From Ideonella sp. (GTDB taxonomy: Bacteria > Pseudomonadota > Gammaproteobacteria > Burkholderiales > Burkholderiaceae_C): a stretch of 64,000 bases of DNA. The notes beneath the pieces are model-generated. The model searched no databases and was not told the origin of the DNA. It was given only the letters and a program-made list of their open reading frames with translations. This document shows, one piece after another, positions 45,209 to 53,907 of this stretch. The stretch is taken from positions 248,001 to 312,000 of the forward strand of contig JABTUY010000004.1 in the NCBI GenBank assembly GCA_015075165.1, read 5' to 3'. Each line of letters starts with the position of its first letter. Within the stretch, counting starts at the first letter, position 1. The position numbers and the translations under genes were made by a program.

Positions 45209-46313
45209 CTACAGCCCCTGCTTCAGGCTCGCCTCGATGAAGGCATCGAGGTCGCCGTCGAGCACCTTCTGTGTATTGCTGATCTCGACGTTGGTGCGCA
45301 GATCCTTGATGCGGCTCTGGTCGAGCACGTAGCTGCGGATCTGGTGGCCCCAGCCGACGTCGGTCTTGCTGTCCTCGAGCTTCTGCTGCTCTTCGCGCTG
45401 CTTGCGCATCTCGTGCTCGTAGAGCCGGCTCTTCAGCATCGCCCACGCCTCGTCGCGGTTGCGGTGCTGGCTGCGGTCGTTCTGGCACTGCACGACGATG
45501 CCGGTGGGGATGTGCGTCATGCGCACCGCCGAGTCGGTCTTGTTGATGTGCTGGCCGCCGGCGCCCGACGCGCGAAAGGTGTCGATGCGCACGTCGGCCG
45601 GGTTGATCTCGATCTCGATCGAATCGTCGACCTCGGGGTAGACGAACACGCTGGCGAAGCTGGTGTGGCGGCCCCCGCTGCTGTCGAACGGGCTCTTGCG
45701 CACCAGCCGGTGCACGCCGGTTTCGGTGCGCAGGTGGCCGAACGCGTAGTCGCCCTCGATCTTCAGCGTCGCGCTCTTGATGCCGGCGACGTCGCCCGCG
45801 CTCTCCTCGAGCACCTCGGCCTTGAAGCCCTTGCGCTCGCAGTACTTCAGGTACTGGCGCAGCAGCATCTGCGCCCAGTCGCACGCCTCGGTGCCGCCGG
45901 CACCGGCCTGGATGTCGAGGAAGCAGTTGGCCGGGTCGGCCGGGTTGGCGAACATGCGGCGGAACTCGAGCGCCTCCACCGTGCCCTGCAGCTTGCCCGC
46001 CTCGGCCTCGATTGCCTGCAGGCTCGCCACGTCCTGGTCGGCCTTGACCATCTCGTACAGCTCGGCGTTGTCGGCCAGCTGCGCCTGCAGGTGGTCGATC
46101 GTGCCGACCACGGTCTCGAGCGTCTTCTTCTCGCGGCCCAGATCCTGCGCGCGCTTGGGCTCGTCCCAGACCTTGGGGTTCTCGAGTGCGGCGTTGACTT
46201 CGTTCAGCCGCAGCGACTTGCGGTCGTAGTCAAAGATACCCCCGGAGCGCGACGGTGCGCGCGGCGAGGTCGGCCAGCAGTGTGCCGATGGCATTGACGC
46301 GTTCGATGTCCAT
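45209..46313 (-). CDS. prfB: Peptide chain release factor 2 (programmed +1 frameshift)
   Basis: Coding is in two parts on the minus strand: 46313-46233 (27 codons from ATG to CTT) and, after skipping one T, 46231-45209; total about 367 residues. The first part begins [20 protein letters not shown] and ends GYL at an in-frame TGA. RF2 recognises UAA/UGA; the SPF tripeptide ([10 protein letters not shown]) and the GGQ catalytic loop ([18 protein letters not shown]) are present. The internal UGA makes the gene self-regulating: when RF2 is scarce, the ribosome pauses and shifts. The shift context is described in the next entry. Confidence 0.96.
46229..46244 (-). promoter_or_regulatory. RF2 programmed frameshift site
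   Basis: The minus strand reads CGG GGG TAT CTT TGA C. The G-rich block acts as an internal Shine-Dalgarno just before CTT, the peptidyl-tRNA-Leu slips from CTT onto TTT, and reading resumes with GAC at 46231-46229. This matches the conserved prfB autoregulatory signal. Confidence 0.95.
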
Positions 46314-46495
46314 GGAACTCGTTGTGCGGTGCAGCGGCGGATTCTCGCATGCACGGTCGGCTGTGGCGTATGCGCCGCAGCGTGGCGCATCTCCGGGTTT
46401 CCCTTGGTCAGTTTCGTGTTCAGAAGTCGATCCTCGTGTCGGATACTCGCGGCCTGGAGCAAGACGCTGGCCCCTGAAGGGCGAAGGATCTCTGC

Positions 46496-46798
46496 GTGCT
46501 GCGACTGCTGAACATCGTGCAGGTCGTTCTCTACGTTCCGCTGCTGGCGCTGGTGGGGCAGGCGCTGCTCTTCGCAATGGCAGGTGGCCGCCACGAGTCC
46601 AACTTCTTCTACAAGCTGCTGGCCACGCTGGCGAGCCCGTTCACCGCGGTGGTGCGGCTGCTGACGCCGAAGGCGTTGTCCACCGGCCAGGTGGGCATCA
46701 TCACGCTGGTGCTGGTGGTCGCGTGCAGTTTCGCTGTGTTCGCCGAGCGCGGCTACCTGCTGTGCGTGGAACTCGGCCACGCCGGGTGTCGCCGATGA
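46496..46798 (+). CDS. Small integral membrane protein, 100 aa
   Basis: 100 residues starting at GTG 46496 with GAAGGA seven bases upstream. Two hydrophobic helices are seen, about 8-28 ([20 protein letters not shown]) and about 66-85 ([19 protein letters not shown]), joined by a positively charged loop with LLTPKALST. No family is recognised. It precedes a TPR gene by 56 bp and they may be co-expressed. It shares no obvious relation with the prfB gene on the other strand. Confidence 0.65.
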   Translation: MLRLLNIVQVVLYVPLLALVGQALLFAMAGGRHESNFFYKLLATLASPFTAVVRLLTPKALSTGQVGIITLVLVVACSFAVFAERGYLLCVELGHAGCRR

Positions 46799-46853
46799 GC
46801 GCGCACGGCCGCTCCGAAGCGCGAATCCCGCAGCGCGCAGCGCGGAGGGTCCA

Positions 46854-47426
46854 GTGAGCGCGTCGCGCTTCGACTACCTCTGGCTCAAGCTGCGGGCGAT
46901 GGCGGCGCTGGTGCTCGGGCGCCGCGCGATGGCACTGGAGTGCTTCGGCCGCATGCTGCAGCTGTGGCCCGGCGATGCCTACGCGCTCGCCAGCCGCACC
47001 CACGTGCTGGCGCAGGATGGTCGCCACGAAGAGGCGCTGGTCGATGCGCGTGCGCTGGCGGCCGCGCATCCGCAACGCAGCGCGGGCGACTGGTTCAACT
47101 TGGCGTTCCTGCTGGAGGCGACGCAACGCTTCGACGAGGCCGAGCAGGCGTTTCGCCGCGCCGTCGAGCTCGACCCGAAGCTCGACCGAGCCTGGTACGG
47201 GCTCGGGCTGGTGCTGATCCGCCAGCAGCGGTTCGACGAAGCGGTGGCGGCGCTGAAGCGCAATACCGAGCTGCAGCCGATGAGCCCCTTTGGCTGGTAC
47301 CAGCTCGCGCGCGTGCAGTTCGACCGCCACCAGCCCGAGGAAGCGCGCCGGATCATCCGCCACCTGAAGGGCTTCGAGCCCAAGGTGGCCGCGCAGCTCG
47401 AGCGCGAGACGGGGTTGGTGCCGTGA
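46854..47426 (+). CDS. Tetratricopeptide-repeat protein
   Basis: 190 residues starting at GTG 46854 with GGAGGG upstream. Three or more TPR units are visible from about residue 40 to 165 ([20 protein letters not shown], then [20 protein letters not shown] and [20 protein letters not shown]), each with the W-LG-Y-A-F-A-P pattern. There is no signal peptide; the N-terminus is amphipathic, so it may associate with the membrane. A scaffold or adaptor role is typical; the partner may be the preceding small membrane protein. Confidence 0.85.
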   Translation: MSASRFDYLWLKLRAMAALVLGRRAMALECFGRMLQLWPGDAYALASRTHVLAQDGRHEEALVDARALAAAHPQRSAGDWFNLAFLLEATQRFDEAEQAFRRAVELDPKLDRAWYGLGLVLIRQQRFDEAVAALKRNTELQPMSPFGWYQLARVQFDRHQPEEARRIIRHLKGFEPKVAAQLERETGLVP

Positions 47427-47523
47427 GGCCAAGGTTTCGGAGAGGGATGCCGTCAGGCGGCGTCGTGTTGGGTCGTGCGGGTCTGCTGGCGCACGTTCTG
47501 AGAAGTTCCTGGAGGTGACTGCA

Positions 47524-47781
47524 ATGCAACTGACAGAAAGGCATCGCCACTACTGGTCGAAGAACCTGCGCATCACGGCGGTTCTGTTGGCCTTGTGGTT
47601 CGTCGTGACGTATGTCGTCGGGTACTTCGCCCGCGACTTGGACTTCAACTTCTTCGGCTGGCCGTTCAGCTTCTGGGTCGCCGCCCAGGGCGCGCTGATC
47701 GTCTATGTGCTGATCATCTGGTTCTACGCTTCGTACATGGGCAAGCTCGACCGCGAACACGGCGTTGCCGAGGAGGAATGA
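47524..47781 (+). CDS. DUF4212 protein, putative small subunit of the symporter
   Basis: 85 residues with two membrane helices (about 18-38 and 52-74) and the motif RHRHYWSKNLRITAVLLALWF near the N-terminus, then FARDLDFNFFGWPFSFWVAAQGALIVYVLI. This is the DUF4212/YhaO-type small membrane subunit that precedes a sodium:solute symporter in many proteobacteria. It ends two bases before the symporter ATG. GGAGG precedes ATG 47524. Confidence 0.9.
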   Translation: MQLTERHRHYWSKNLRITAVLLALWFVVTYVVGYFARDLDFNFFGWPFSFWVAAQGALIVYVLIIWFYASYMGKLDREHGVAEEE

Positions 47782-47782
47782 C

Positions 47783-49905
47783 ATGGCAGGCATGGGGTTT
47801 GGCCACGCGACGGGCAGCAGCGCGGCCGAGAACAGGGCCTTCAGGGCCCAGCTCAACAAGGTGTACGGCTTCTACACCGGAGGCTTCATCGCGTTCATCA
47901 TCGTCGTCGCCATCCTCGAGCAGTTCGGGTTGTCGCGCGGCTGGATCGGCCTGATCTTCCTGCTGGCCACGGTGGGGCTGTATGCCGGCATCGGCATCAT
48001 GAGCCGCACCACCGACGCGGCCGAGTACTACGTGGCGGGGCGACGGGTACCGGCGTTGTACAACGGCATGGCCACCGGCGCCGACTGGATGAGCGCGGCG
48101 TCGTTCATCGGCATGGCCGGCACGCTGTACCTCACCGGCTACGGCGGCCTGGCGTTCATCATGGGCTGGACGGGCGGCTACTGCCTGGTCGCATTGCTGC
48201 TGGCGCCGTACCTGCGCAAGTTCGGCCAGTTCACGATCCCCGACTTCCTCGGGGCTCGCTACGAGGGCAACCTGCCGCGCTTCCTCGGCATCCTGGCGGC
48301 CATCCTGTGCTCGTTCACCTACGTGGTGTCGCAGATCTACGGCGTGGGCATCATCACCACGCGGCTGTCGGGCCTGCCGTTCGAGGTCGGCATCTTCGTC
48401 GGCCTGGGCGGCATCCTGGTGTGCTCGTTCCTCGGCGGCATGCGCGCCGTCACGTGGACCCAGGTGGCGCAGTACATCATCCTGATCATCGCCTACATGG
48501 TTCCGGTGGTCTGGCTCGGCATGAAGCAAAGCAGCGTGCCGGTGCCGCAGTTCTTCTACGGTCACAAGCTCGAGCAGGTCACGGCCAAGGAGAAGCAGCT
48601 CATCGCCGACCCGAAGGAGAAGGAGGTCATCGCGATCTTCAAGCAGCGCGCCGATGGCCTCGCCACCAAGCTGAAGGATCCGCTGCCCGCACTCGAGGCC
48701 GCCAGGCGGCCGCCGAGAAGAAGCTCGCCGACCTGAAGGCGGCCAACGGCCCGGCGGCCGAGATCCAGGCGGCCGAGAAGGCGCTCGCGGCGCTGCCCAA
48801 GAGCGTCGACGAGGCGAGAAAGGCCTGGACGGCGGCCAAGAGCGCCAACGAGGCGCGCGCCAAGCCGCTGGCCGGGATGCCACCGCATGCGCAGGTCTAT
48901 GCCGGCGACCCGAACGGCGACGCCAAGGCCCAGAAGGCGTTCGACGTCTCGCGACGCAACTTCCTGGCGCTGGTGTTCTGCCTGATGGTGGGCACGGCGG
49001 CGTTGCCGCACATCCTGATGCGCTACTACACCACGCCGTCGGTGCGCGAGGCGCGCCAGTCGGTCGCGTGGAGCCTGTTCTTCATCTTCTTGCTGTACTT
49101 CACCGCACCGGCGCTGGCGGTGCTGGTCAAGTACGAGGTCTTCAACGTGCTGATCGGCACGCCGTTCGACAAGCTGCCGGCCTGGATCACCAACTGGGCG
49201 GCGGTCGACCCGGCGCTGCTGTCGGTGTCCGACGTCAACAAGGACGGCATCCTGCAGCTCGGCGAGATGAAGATCGGCGGCGACATCATCGTGCTGGCCA
49301 CACCCGAGATCGGCGGCCTGCCGTATGTGATCTCGGGCATGGTCGCGGCCGGCGGCCTGGCGGCGGCGCTGTCCACCGCCGACGGCCTGCTGCTGACGAT
49401 CGCCAACGCGCTGAGCCACGACCTGTACTACAAGATGATCGACCCGAACGCCTCCACCGCGCGCCGCGTCACGCTGTCGAAGGCACTGCTGGTCGTGGTG
49501 GCGTTGCTGGCGGCGTACGTGGCCTCGCAGAAGCCGGCCGACATCCTGTTCCTCGTGTCGGCGGCGTTCTCGTTCGCGGCGGCGGCGTTCTTCCCGGCGC
49601 TGGTGCTCGGCGTGTTCTGGAAGCGCGCCAGCAAGTGGGGCGCCACGCTGGGCATGATCGCCGGTCTCGGTACCACGTTCTACTACATGGCCACCACGCA
49701 GGCCTGGCTGCGCGGCCTGTTCGGCGTCACCGGCCCGGTGCAGCTGTGGTGGGACATCCAGCCGATCTCGGCCGGCCTGTTCGGTGTGCCGATCGGCTTT
49801 GCGGTGATCATCATCGTCAGCCTGTTGACGCCGGCGCCGAAGCGCGAGACGCAGGAACTGGTGGAGCACGTGCGCTACCCGAACCTGCAGCTCGGCAAGG
49901 CCTGA
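47783..49905 (+). pseudogene. Sodium:solute symporter (VC_2705/acetate-like SSF), single-base frameshift
   Basis: Residues run in one frame from 47783 to about 48703, then in another frame to the stop at 49905; inserting one base near 48703 joins them (EAA.QAAAEKK). The N-terminal half has SSF motifs: FYTGGFIAFIIVVAILEQFG, TTDAAEYYVAGRRVPALYNG, and helix pairs to about residue 280; the insert 280-390 is a hydrophilic, coiled Ala/Lys/Glu segment; the C-terminal half continues with FLALVFCLMVGTAALPHILM and other helices. It would carry an organic acid such as acetate with Na+. The shift may be real or a sequencing error in the Ala-rich stretch. Confidence 0.82.
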
Positions 49906-49925
49906 CGCCGCGCGCGGTATCGTCG

Positions 49926-49955
49926 AAGGGGCCGCCTGCGGGCGGCCCCTTCTTC
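49926..49955 (+). terminator. Intrinsic terminator after the symporter gene
   Basis: AAGGGGCCGCC (49926-49936) pairs with GGCGGCCCCTT (49941-49951) around TGCG, followed by CTTCC. The stem is strong and the U-tract short. It lies about 20 bp after the symporter stop, so read-through to the downstream DUF294 gene would be reduced. Confidence 0.8.
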
Positions 49956-50011
49956 CTTGGCGCGGGGCGCTGGCAGGCCCCGCATCGAGGCCGACGCAGA
50001 ATGCCAGCACG

Positions 50012-51895
50012 ATGAGCGACGCAAGCCCGGCCGCGAGCCTGATCGACCAATTGGCTGGCGAACTGCTGCGGTACCCGCCGTTCGCCGAGATGGAGCCGGC
50101 GCACGTGCGCCAGTTCGTCGCCGGCGCGCGCGAGGCCTACTACGCACCGGGTGAGGTGATCCTCGAGCCCGCGATGGGCCCGGTGCGTTCGCTGGTGCTG
50201 CTGCGCAAGGGTCGCGTCACGGCGCAGCGCGGTGCGTCGACACCCGGCGGTGTCGTGCAGCACGAGGCGGGCGACCTGTTCTCGGTGGCCGCGTTGCTCG
50301 GCTCGCGCGCGGTGCGCTCGACCTACACGGCGCAGGATGATTGCTTCTGCCTGCTGCTGGCCGAGCCCGAGGTGAGGGCGCTGGCGCGCGCGAGCGCACC
50401 GTTCGCCGACTATCTCGAGCGGCGGGCGCTGCACTTCTTCGAGCTGGCGCGGCAGGCGCTGCACGAGGCCTATGCGTCCGAGGCGCTGCAAGAGCAGTCG
50501 CTCGAGGCGTCGCTGGCGACACTGCCGCGCAAGGCCGTGCTGACCAGCCCGCCCGAGGCCGCGCTGTCGCAGGTGCTGCACCAGATGCACGAGCGCGGCG
50601 TCGGCTCGGCGGTGGTGGTCGATGCGCAGGGCGGGCCGCAGGGCATCCTGACGCGCCACGACATCCTCGGCCGCGTGACCTTGCCCGGCCTGGCGCTGGC
50701 CACTCCGGTCGACCGCGTGATGAGCACCCCGGTGCACACGCTCGATGCCGGCGCCACGCTGCAGGACGCCGCGCTGCTGATGTCGCGCCACGACCTGCGC
50801 CACGTGCCGGTGTGCGAGGGTGGGGTGTTGATCAACATCGTGTCCGAGCGCGACCTGTTCGCGCTGCAGCGCCTGTCGCTGAAGGGCGTCTCGACACGCA
50901 TCCGCGCCGCGCGCGATCTCGCCACGCTGCAGGCCTCGGCGCGCGACATCCGCGACTTCGCGCGCAACCTGCTCGGCCAGGGCGTGCATGCGCGTCAGCT
51001 CACCGAGCTGATCAGCCGCCTGAACGACGTGCTGACCGACGCGCTGGTGCAACTCGTGGCGTGCGAGCACGACGTCGACCTGCGGCAGGCCTGTTGGCTC
51101 GCCTTCGGCTCCGAAGGTCGCAGCGAGCAGACGATCGCCACCGATCAGGACAACGGCCTGGTGTTCGCCGGCGACGACGCGGATGCGCAGCGCCCGCGCT
51201 GGCTCGCGTTCGCGCGCGCGGTCAACGAGGCGCTCGATGCGTGCGGCTATCCGCTGTGCAAGGGCAACGTGATGGCCAGCAACCCGCAGTGCTGCCTCAG
51301 CGTCGACGAGTGGCGGGCGCGCTTCGCGCACTGGATTCAGCACGGCGCGCCCGAAGACCTGCTGCGCGCCAGCATCCATTTCGACCTGCGGCCGATCGCC
51401 GGCGAGACGGCGCTCGCGCAACCGCTGCTGGAGTTGCTGCGCAGCGAGCCCGCGCGCACGCCGCGCTTCATCAAGCAGATGGCCGACAACGCGTTGTCGA
51501 ACCGCGCGCCGCTCGACTGGCTGGGTGCGCTGGAGACGCGCAACGAGGGCGAACACCGCTGGCTCGATCTCAAGCTGCGCGGCACGGCGTTGTTCGTCGA
51601 GGGCGCGCGGCTGTTTGCGCTGGCCGGCGCTCTGGAGGCGACCGGCACGCGCGCGCGCCTGCTCGCCGCGGCCCAGGCGCGCCACGTGCCACCGGCCGAG
51701 AGCGAGGCACTGGTGGCGGCGTTCGAGTTCCTGCAGATGCTGCGGCTGCGCGTGCAGCTCGAGCACCTCGACGCCGAGCGGCCGAACGAGATCGACGTCG
51801 CGCAGCTCAACCCGATCGACCATCGCGTGCTGAAGGAGAGCATGCGCGCCTTGCGCAGCCTGCAGCAGCGCATCGAGCTCGACTACCAGCGCTGA
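50012..51895 (+). CDS. cNMP-binding/CBS/DUF294 nucleotidyltransferase-like protein
   Basis: 627 residues with four modules in order: a cNMP-binding-like domain (about 20-130, with PGEVILEPAMGPVRSLVLLRKG), two CBS domains (about 170-285), a DUF294 putative nucleotidyltransferase domain (about 330-470, with WLAFGSEGRSEQTIATDQDN) and a C-terminal DUF294_C domain (about 480-625). The architecture is found beside the acetate-like symporters and DnaQ exonucleases of many proteobacteria and is thought to sense nucleotides. It has no membrane segment. The actual activity is unknown. Confidence 0.88.
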   Translation: MSDASPAASLIDQLAGELLRYPPFAEMEPAHVRQFVAGAREAYYAPGEVILEPAMGPVRSLVLLRKGRVTAQRGASTPGGVVQHEAGDLFSVAALLGSRAVRSTYTAQDDCFCLLLAEPEVRALARASAPFADYLERRALHFFELARQALHEAYASEALQEQSLEASLATLPRKAVLTSPPEAALSQVLHQMHERGVGSAVVVDAQGGPQGILTRHDILGRVTLPGLALATPVDRVMSTPVHTLDAGATLQDAALLMSRHDLRHVPVCEGGVLINIVSERDLFALQRLSLKGVSTRIRAARDLATLQASARDIRDFARNLLGQGVHARQLTELISRLNDVLTDALVQLVACEHDVDLRQACWLAFGSEGRSEQTIATDQDNGLVFAGDDADAQRPRWLAFARAVNEALDACGYPLCKGNVMASNPQCCLSVDEWRARFAHWIQHGAPEDLLRASIHFDLRPIAGETALAQPLLELLRSEPARTPRFIKQMADNALSNRAPLDWLGALETRNEGEHRWLDLKLRGTALFVEGARLFALAGALEATGTRARLLAAAQARHVPPAESEALVAAFEFLQMLRLRVQLEHLDAERPNEIDVAQLNPIDHRVLKESMRALRSLQQRIELDYQR

Positions 51896-51900
51896 GCGTC

Positions 51901-52542
51901 GTGAGCTGGTGGCATCGCCTGGGCATTCGCCGTGTCGCATCCGATCCGCGCCGCTGGGTGGTGGTCGACGTCGAAGCCAGCGGCCTCGATGCCGCGCGCG
52001 ATCGGCTGCTGGCGATCGCGGCCGTCGGCGTGCACGTCGATGCCGAGCGGCCGCAGGTCGCACTGGCCGATAGCTTCGAGGTGGTGCTGCGCCAGCCCGA
52101 GGACGGCGCGCCGCACGACGCAGCCAACATCCTGCTGCACGGGATCGGTGCGGCGGCGCAGCGCGCCGGTGTCGAGCCGCGCCGGGCGATCGATGCCTTC
52201 AGCGGCTTCGTCGACGGTGCGCCGCTGGTGGCGTTTCATGCCGCGTTCGATCGCACGTTGATCGAGCGCCAGCTTGCCGCTCAGCAACGCGCACCGCTGG
52301 CCAGCCGCTGGCTCGATCTCGATCCACTGGCCACGGTGCTGCTGCCGCAGGTGCGCGCGCAGGGGCTCGACGAGTGGCTCGACCACTTCGGCATCCAGTG
52401 CATCCGGCGCCACAACGCCTGCGCCGACGCGCTGGCCACCGCCGAGTTGCTGCTGCGGCTGTGGCCGCGCCTGCGCCAGGAGAGGGCCACGACCGTCGGT
52501 GCCGCGATCGCGCTGGCGGCGCAGCGCCGCTGGATCGGCTGA
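51901..52542 (+). CDS. DnaQ-family 3'-5' exonuclease
   Basis: 213 residues from GTG 51901, five bases after the DUF294 gene. The three Exo motifs are intact: DVEASGLD (Exo I, DxE), VAFHAAFDRTLIER (Exo II), and HNACADALATAELLLR (Exo III, HNAxxDAxxT). It belongs to the PolC/epsilon-like proofreading exonuclease group. No polymerase domain is fused. It often follows a DUF294 gene, so it may act in the same nucleotide-linked module; that function is unresolved. Confidence 0.9.
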   Translation: MSWWHRLGIRRVASDPRRWVVVDVEASGLDAARDRLLAIAAVGVHVDAERPQVALADSFEVVLRQPEDGAPHDAANILLHGIGAAAQRAGVEPRRAIDAFSGFVDGAPLVAFHAAFDRTLIERQLAAQQRAPLASRWLDLDPLATVLLPQVRAQGLDEWLDHFGIQCIRRHNACADALATAELLLRLWPRLRQERATTVGAAIALAAQRRWIG

Positions 52543-52576
52543 GCGCTGCGGCGCCGGCGTGCGCGATCGCGGAGGC

Positions 52577-52963
52577 TCAGGCCTCGATCGACCACTGGTG
52601 CGCGCATTCACGGCAACGCACCACGGCGGTGTCGCCGGCGCGGCCGCTGCGGCCCTCGACCAGTGTGAAGCGTGCGTAGACGCCGCACTGCGGACAGTCG
52701 GCCTGGTTCGCCGCATGCTCGGCGTGCATCAGCAGGTACAGGTAGCGGCGGATCGCCCAGGCTCCGATCGCGCCGCTGACGACGATCGACACGGCATCGA
52801 GCAGGCGATCGGGCCAATCGGCGAACTCCGATGCCGCCTCGAATGCACCCAGCAATGCCACCGCGCAGACGAACGACAACGCGAGGTGGCCATGGCTGCT
52901 CAGCAGCTCGCGCTCGTACCACTTGCGAAAGCCGTGGCGCCGAATGCCCTCGCTCAGAACCAT
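52577..52963 (-). CDS. Membrane protein with C-terminal zinc ribbon
   Basis: 128 residues from ATG 52963. Two helices are present at about 30-48 (ALSFVCAVALLGAFEAASE) and about 61-83 (AVSIVVSGAIGAWAIRRYLY), followed by a cytoplasmic zinc-ribbon-like part CPQCGVYARF...VVRCRECAHQW with two CxxC pairs. This could bind Zn2+. The start could also be 53041, adding a hydrophobic lead. It is convergent with the exonuclease gene. Family not named; functions of such proteins are unknown. Confidence 0.72.
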   Translation of the reverse strand: MVLSEGIRRHGFRKWYERELLSSHGHLALSFVCAVALLGAFEAASEFADWPDRLLDAVSIVVSGAIGAWAIRRYLYLLMHAEHAANQADCPQCGVYARFTLVEGRSGRAGDTAVVRCRECAHQWSIEA

Positions 52964-53249
52964 GGCGCCGGTTGTACAGCACGCGCACCACGCCGCCAGC
53001 GCGCATCCGACAAGGCCCAGTGGGGGTCTCGGCCATCGCATCCCAGGCCGGCCCGTGTGCGCGGCATCGGGTTCATCCGGGTGGCAAATCGCCGCTTTCG
53101 CGAGCGCGGTCGGAACGAACGCGTGCCGAGCGTGAACAAGTCGCGGCTCGAAGCAAGCCTGGGCGGATGTAAGCTATATGTCGTGTTCGACAAGCGTCGC
53201 GCCCGCTGGTCGAGCATCCGGGGGCGGCGCGATCGTTGGAAGTCGCGGC

Positions 53250-53729
53250 ATGTCCAGGATCTTCAGGAAGACCGGCAAGGGCGTGGACGAGATCGCCACC
53301 CGCGCCAACCGTCTCGTGCCGCGGCTGCGCACCGCGCTGATCCTGGTCGACGGCGCTCGCAACGAGAGCGAACTGGCACAGCTGATCCGGCAGCACGCCG
53401 GCGAAACGCTCGAGGAATTGCTGACGCTGGGCTACATCGAGGTGGCCTCGGTGACCGAGGCGGCGCCGCGCAAGCATGTCGCCGAAGAGTCCGTCCGCAA
53501 GCCGGAGCCGGTTGCGACGGAGAAGCCCTTCGCCGCTCTGCGCGCCGAGGCGGTGCGCGCGTTCAACGATCTCACCGGCCCCGCCGGCGAAGCGCTGGCG
53601 ATCAAGATGGAGAAGGCGGCCTCGCGCGAGCAACTCGCCCCGCTGCTGCAGACCGCCTACGAGATCATCGGCAACTCGCGGGGCAACCAGGCGGCGGCGG
53701 AATTCAAGCTGCGCTTCGCCAGCTTCTGA
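53250..53729 (+). CDS. Uncharacterised protein, 159 aa
   Basis: 159 residues. The N-terminal half (SRIFRKTGKGVDEIATRANR, then RTALILVDGARNESELAQLI and GETLEELLTLGYIEVA) resembles a small winged-helix-like domain found in proteins that occur with two-component or stress genes in Burkholderiales; the C-terminal half is charged and helical (REQLAPLLQTAYEIIG). There is no signal peptide. ATG 53250 has GGAAG at a usable distance. No specific function is assigned. Two short GC-rich repeats follow at 53732. Confidence 0.68.
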   Translation: MSRIFRKTGKGVDEIATRANRLVPRLRTALILVDGARNESELAQLIRQHAGETLEELLTLGYIEVASVTEAAPRKHVAEESVRKPEPVATEKPFAALRAEAVRAFNDLTGPAGEALAIKMEKAASREQLAPLLQTAYEIIGNSRGNQAAAEFKLRFASF

Positions 53730-53731
53730 GT

Positions 53732-53867
53732 GCCCCCAGGGCCGGGCCGGCCCGCCCCCCGCGGGGGGTCAAGCAAAGTGGCCAAGCCACATTCGCTCGA
53801 GAGCGCCCCCAGGGCCGGCCGGCCCCCGTGGGGGATCGAGCAAAGTGGCGGAGCCACAATGCTCGAG
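53732..53867. repeat. Two direct copies of a 63-70-bp GC-rich unit
   Basis: Copy 1 (53732-53801) and copy 2 (53805-53867) share GCCCCCAGGGCCGG, a C-rich/G-rich hairpin (CCCCCCGCGGGGGG in copy 1; CCCCCGTGGGGG in copy 2), AGCAAAGTGG, and AGCCACA.TGCTCGAGA. The unit is typical of intergenic dispersed repeats. It lies between the end of the gene at 53250 and the convergent GH15 gene, and the hairpins may serve as terminators for both. Confidence 0.8.
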
Positions 53868-53907
53868 ACCCGGCAGCGGCCACGGTACCGCGCCGGTGCA
53901 CCGGCTC

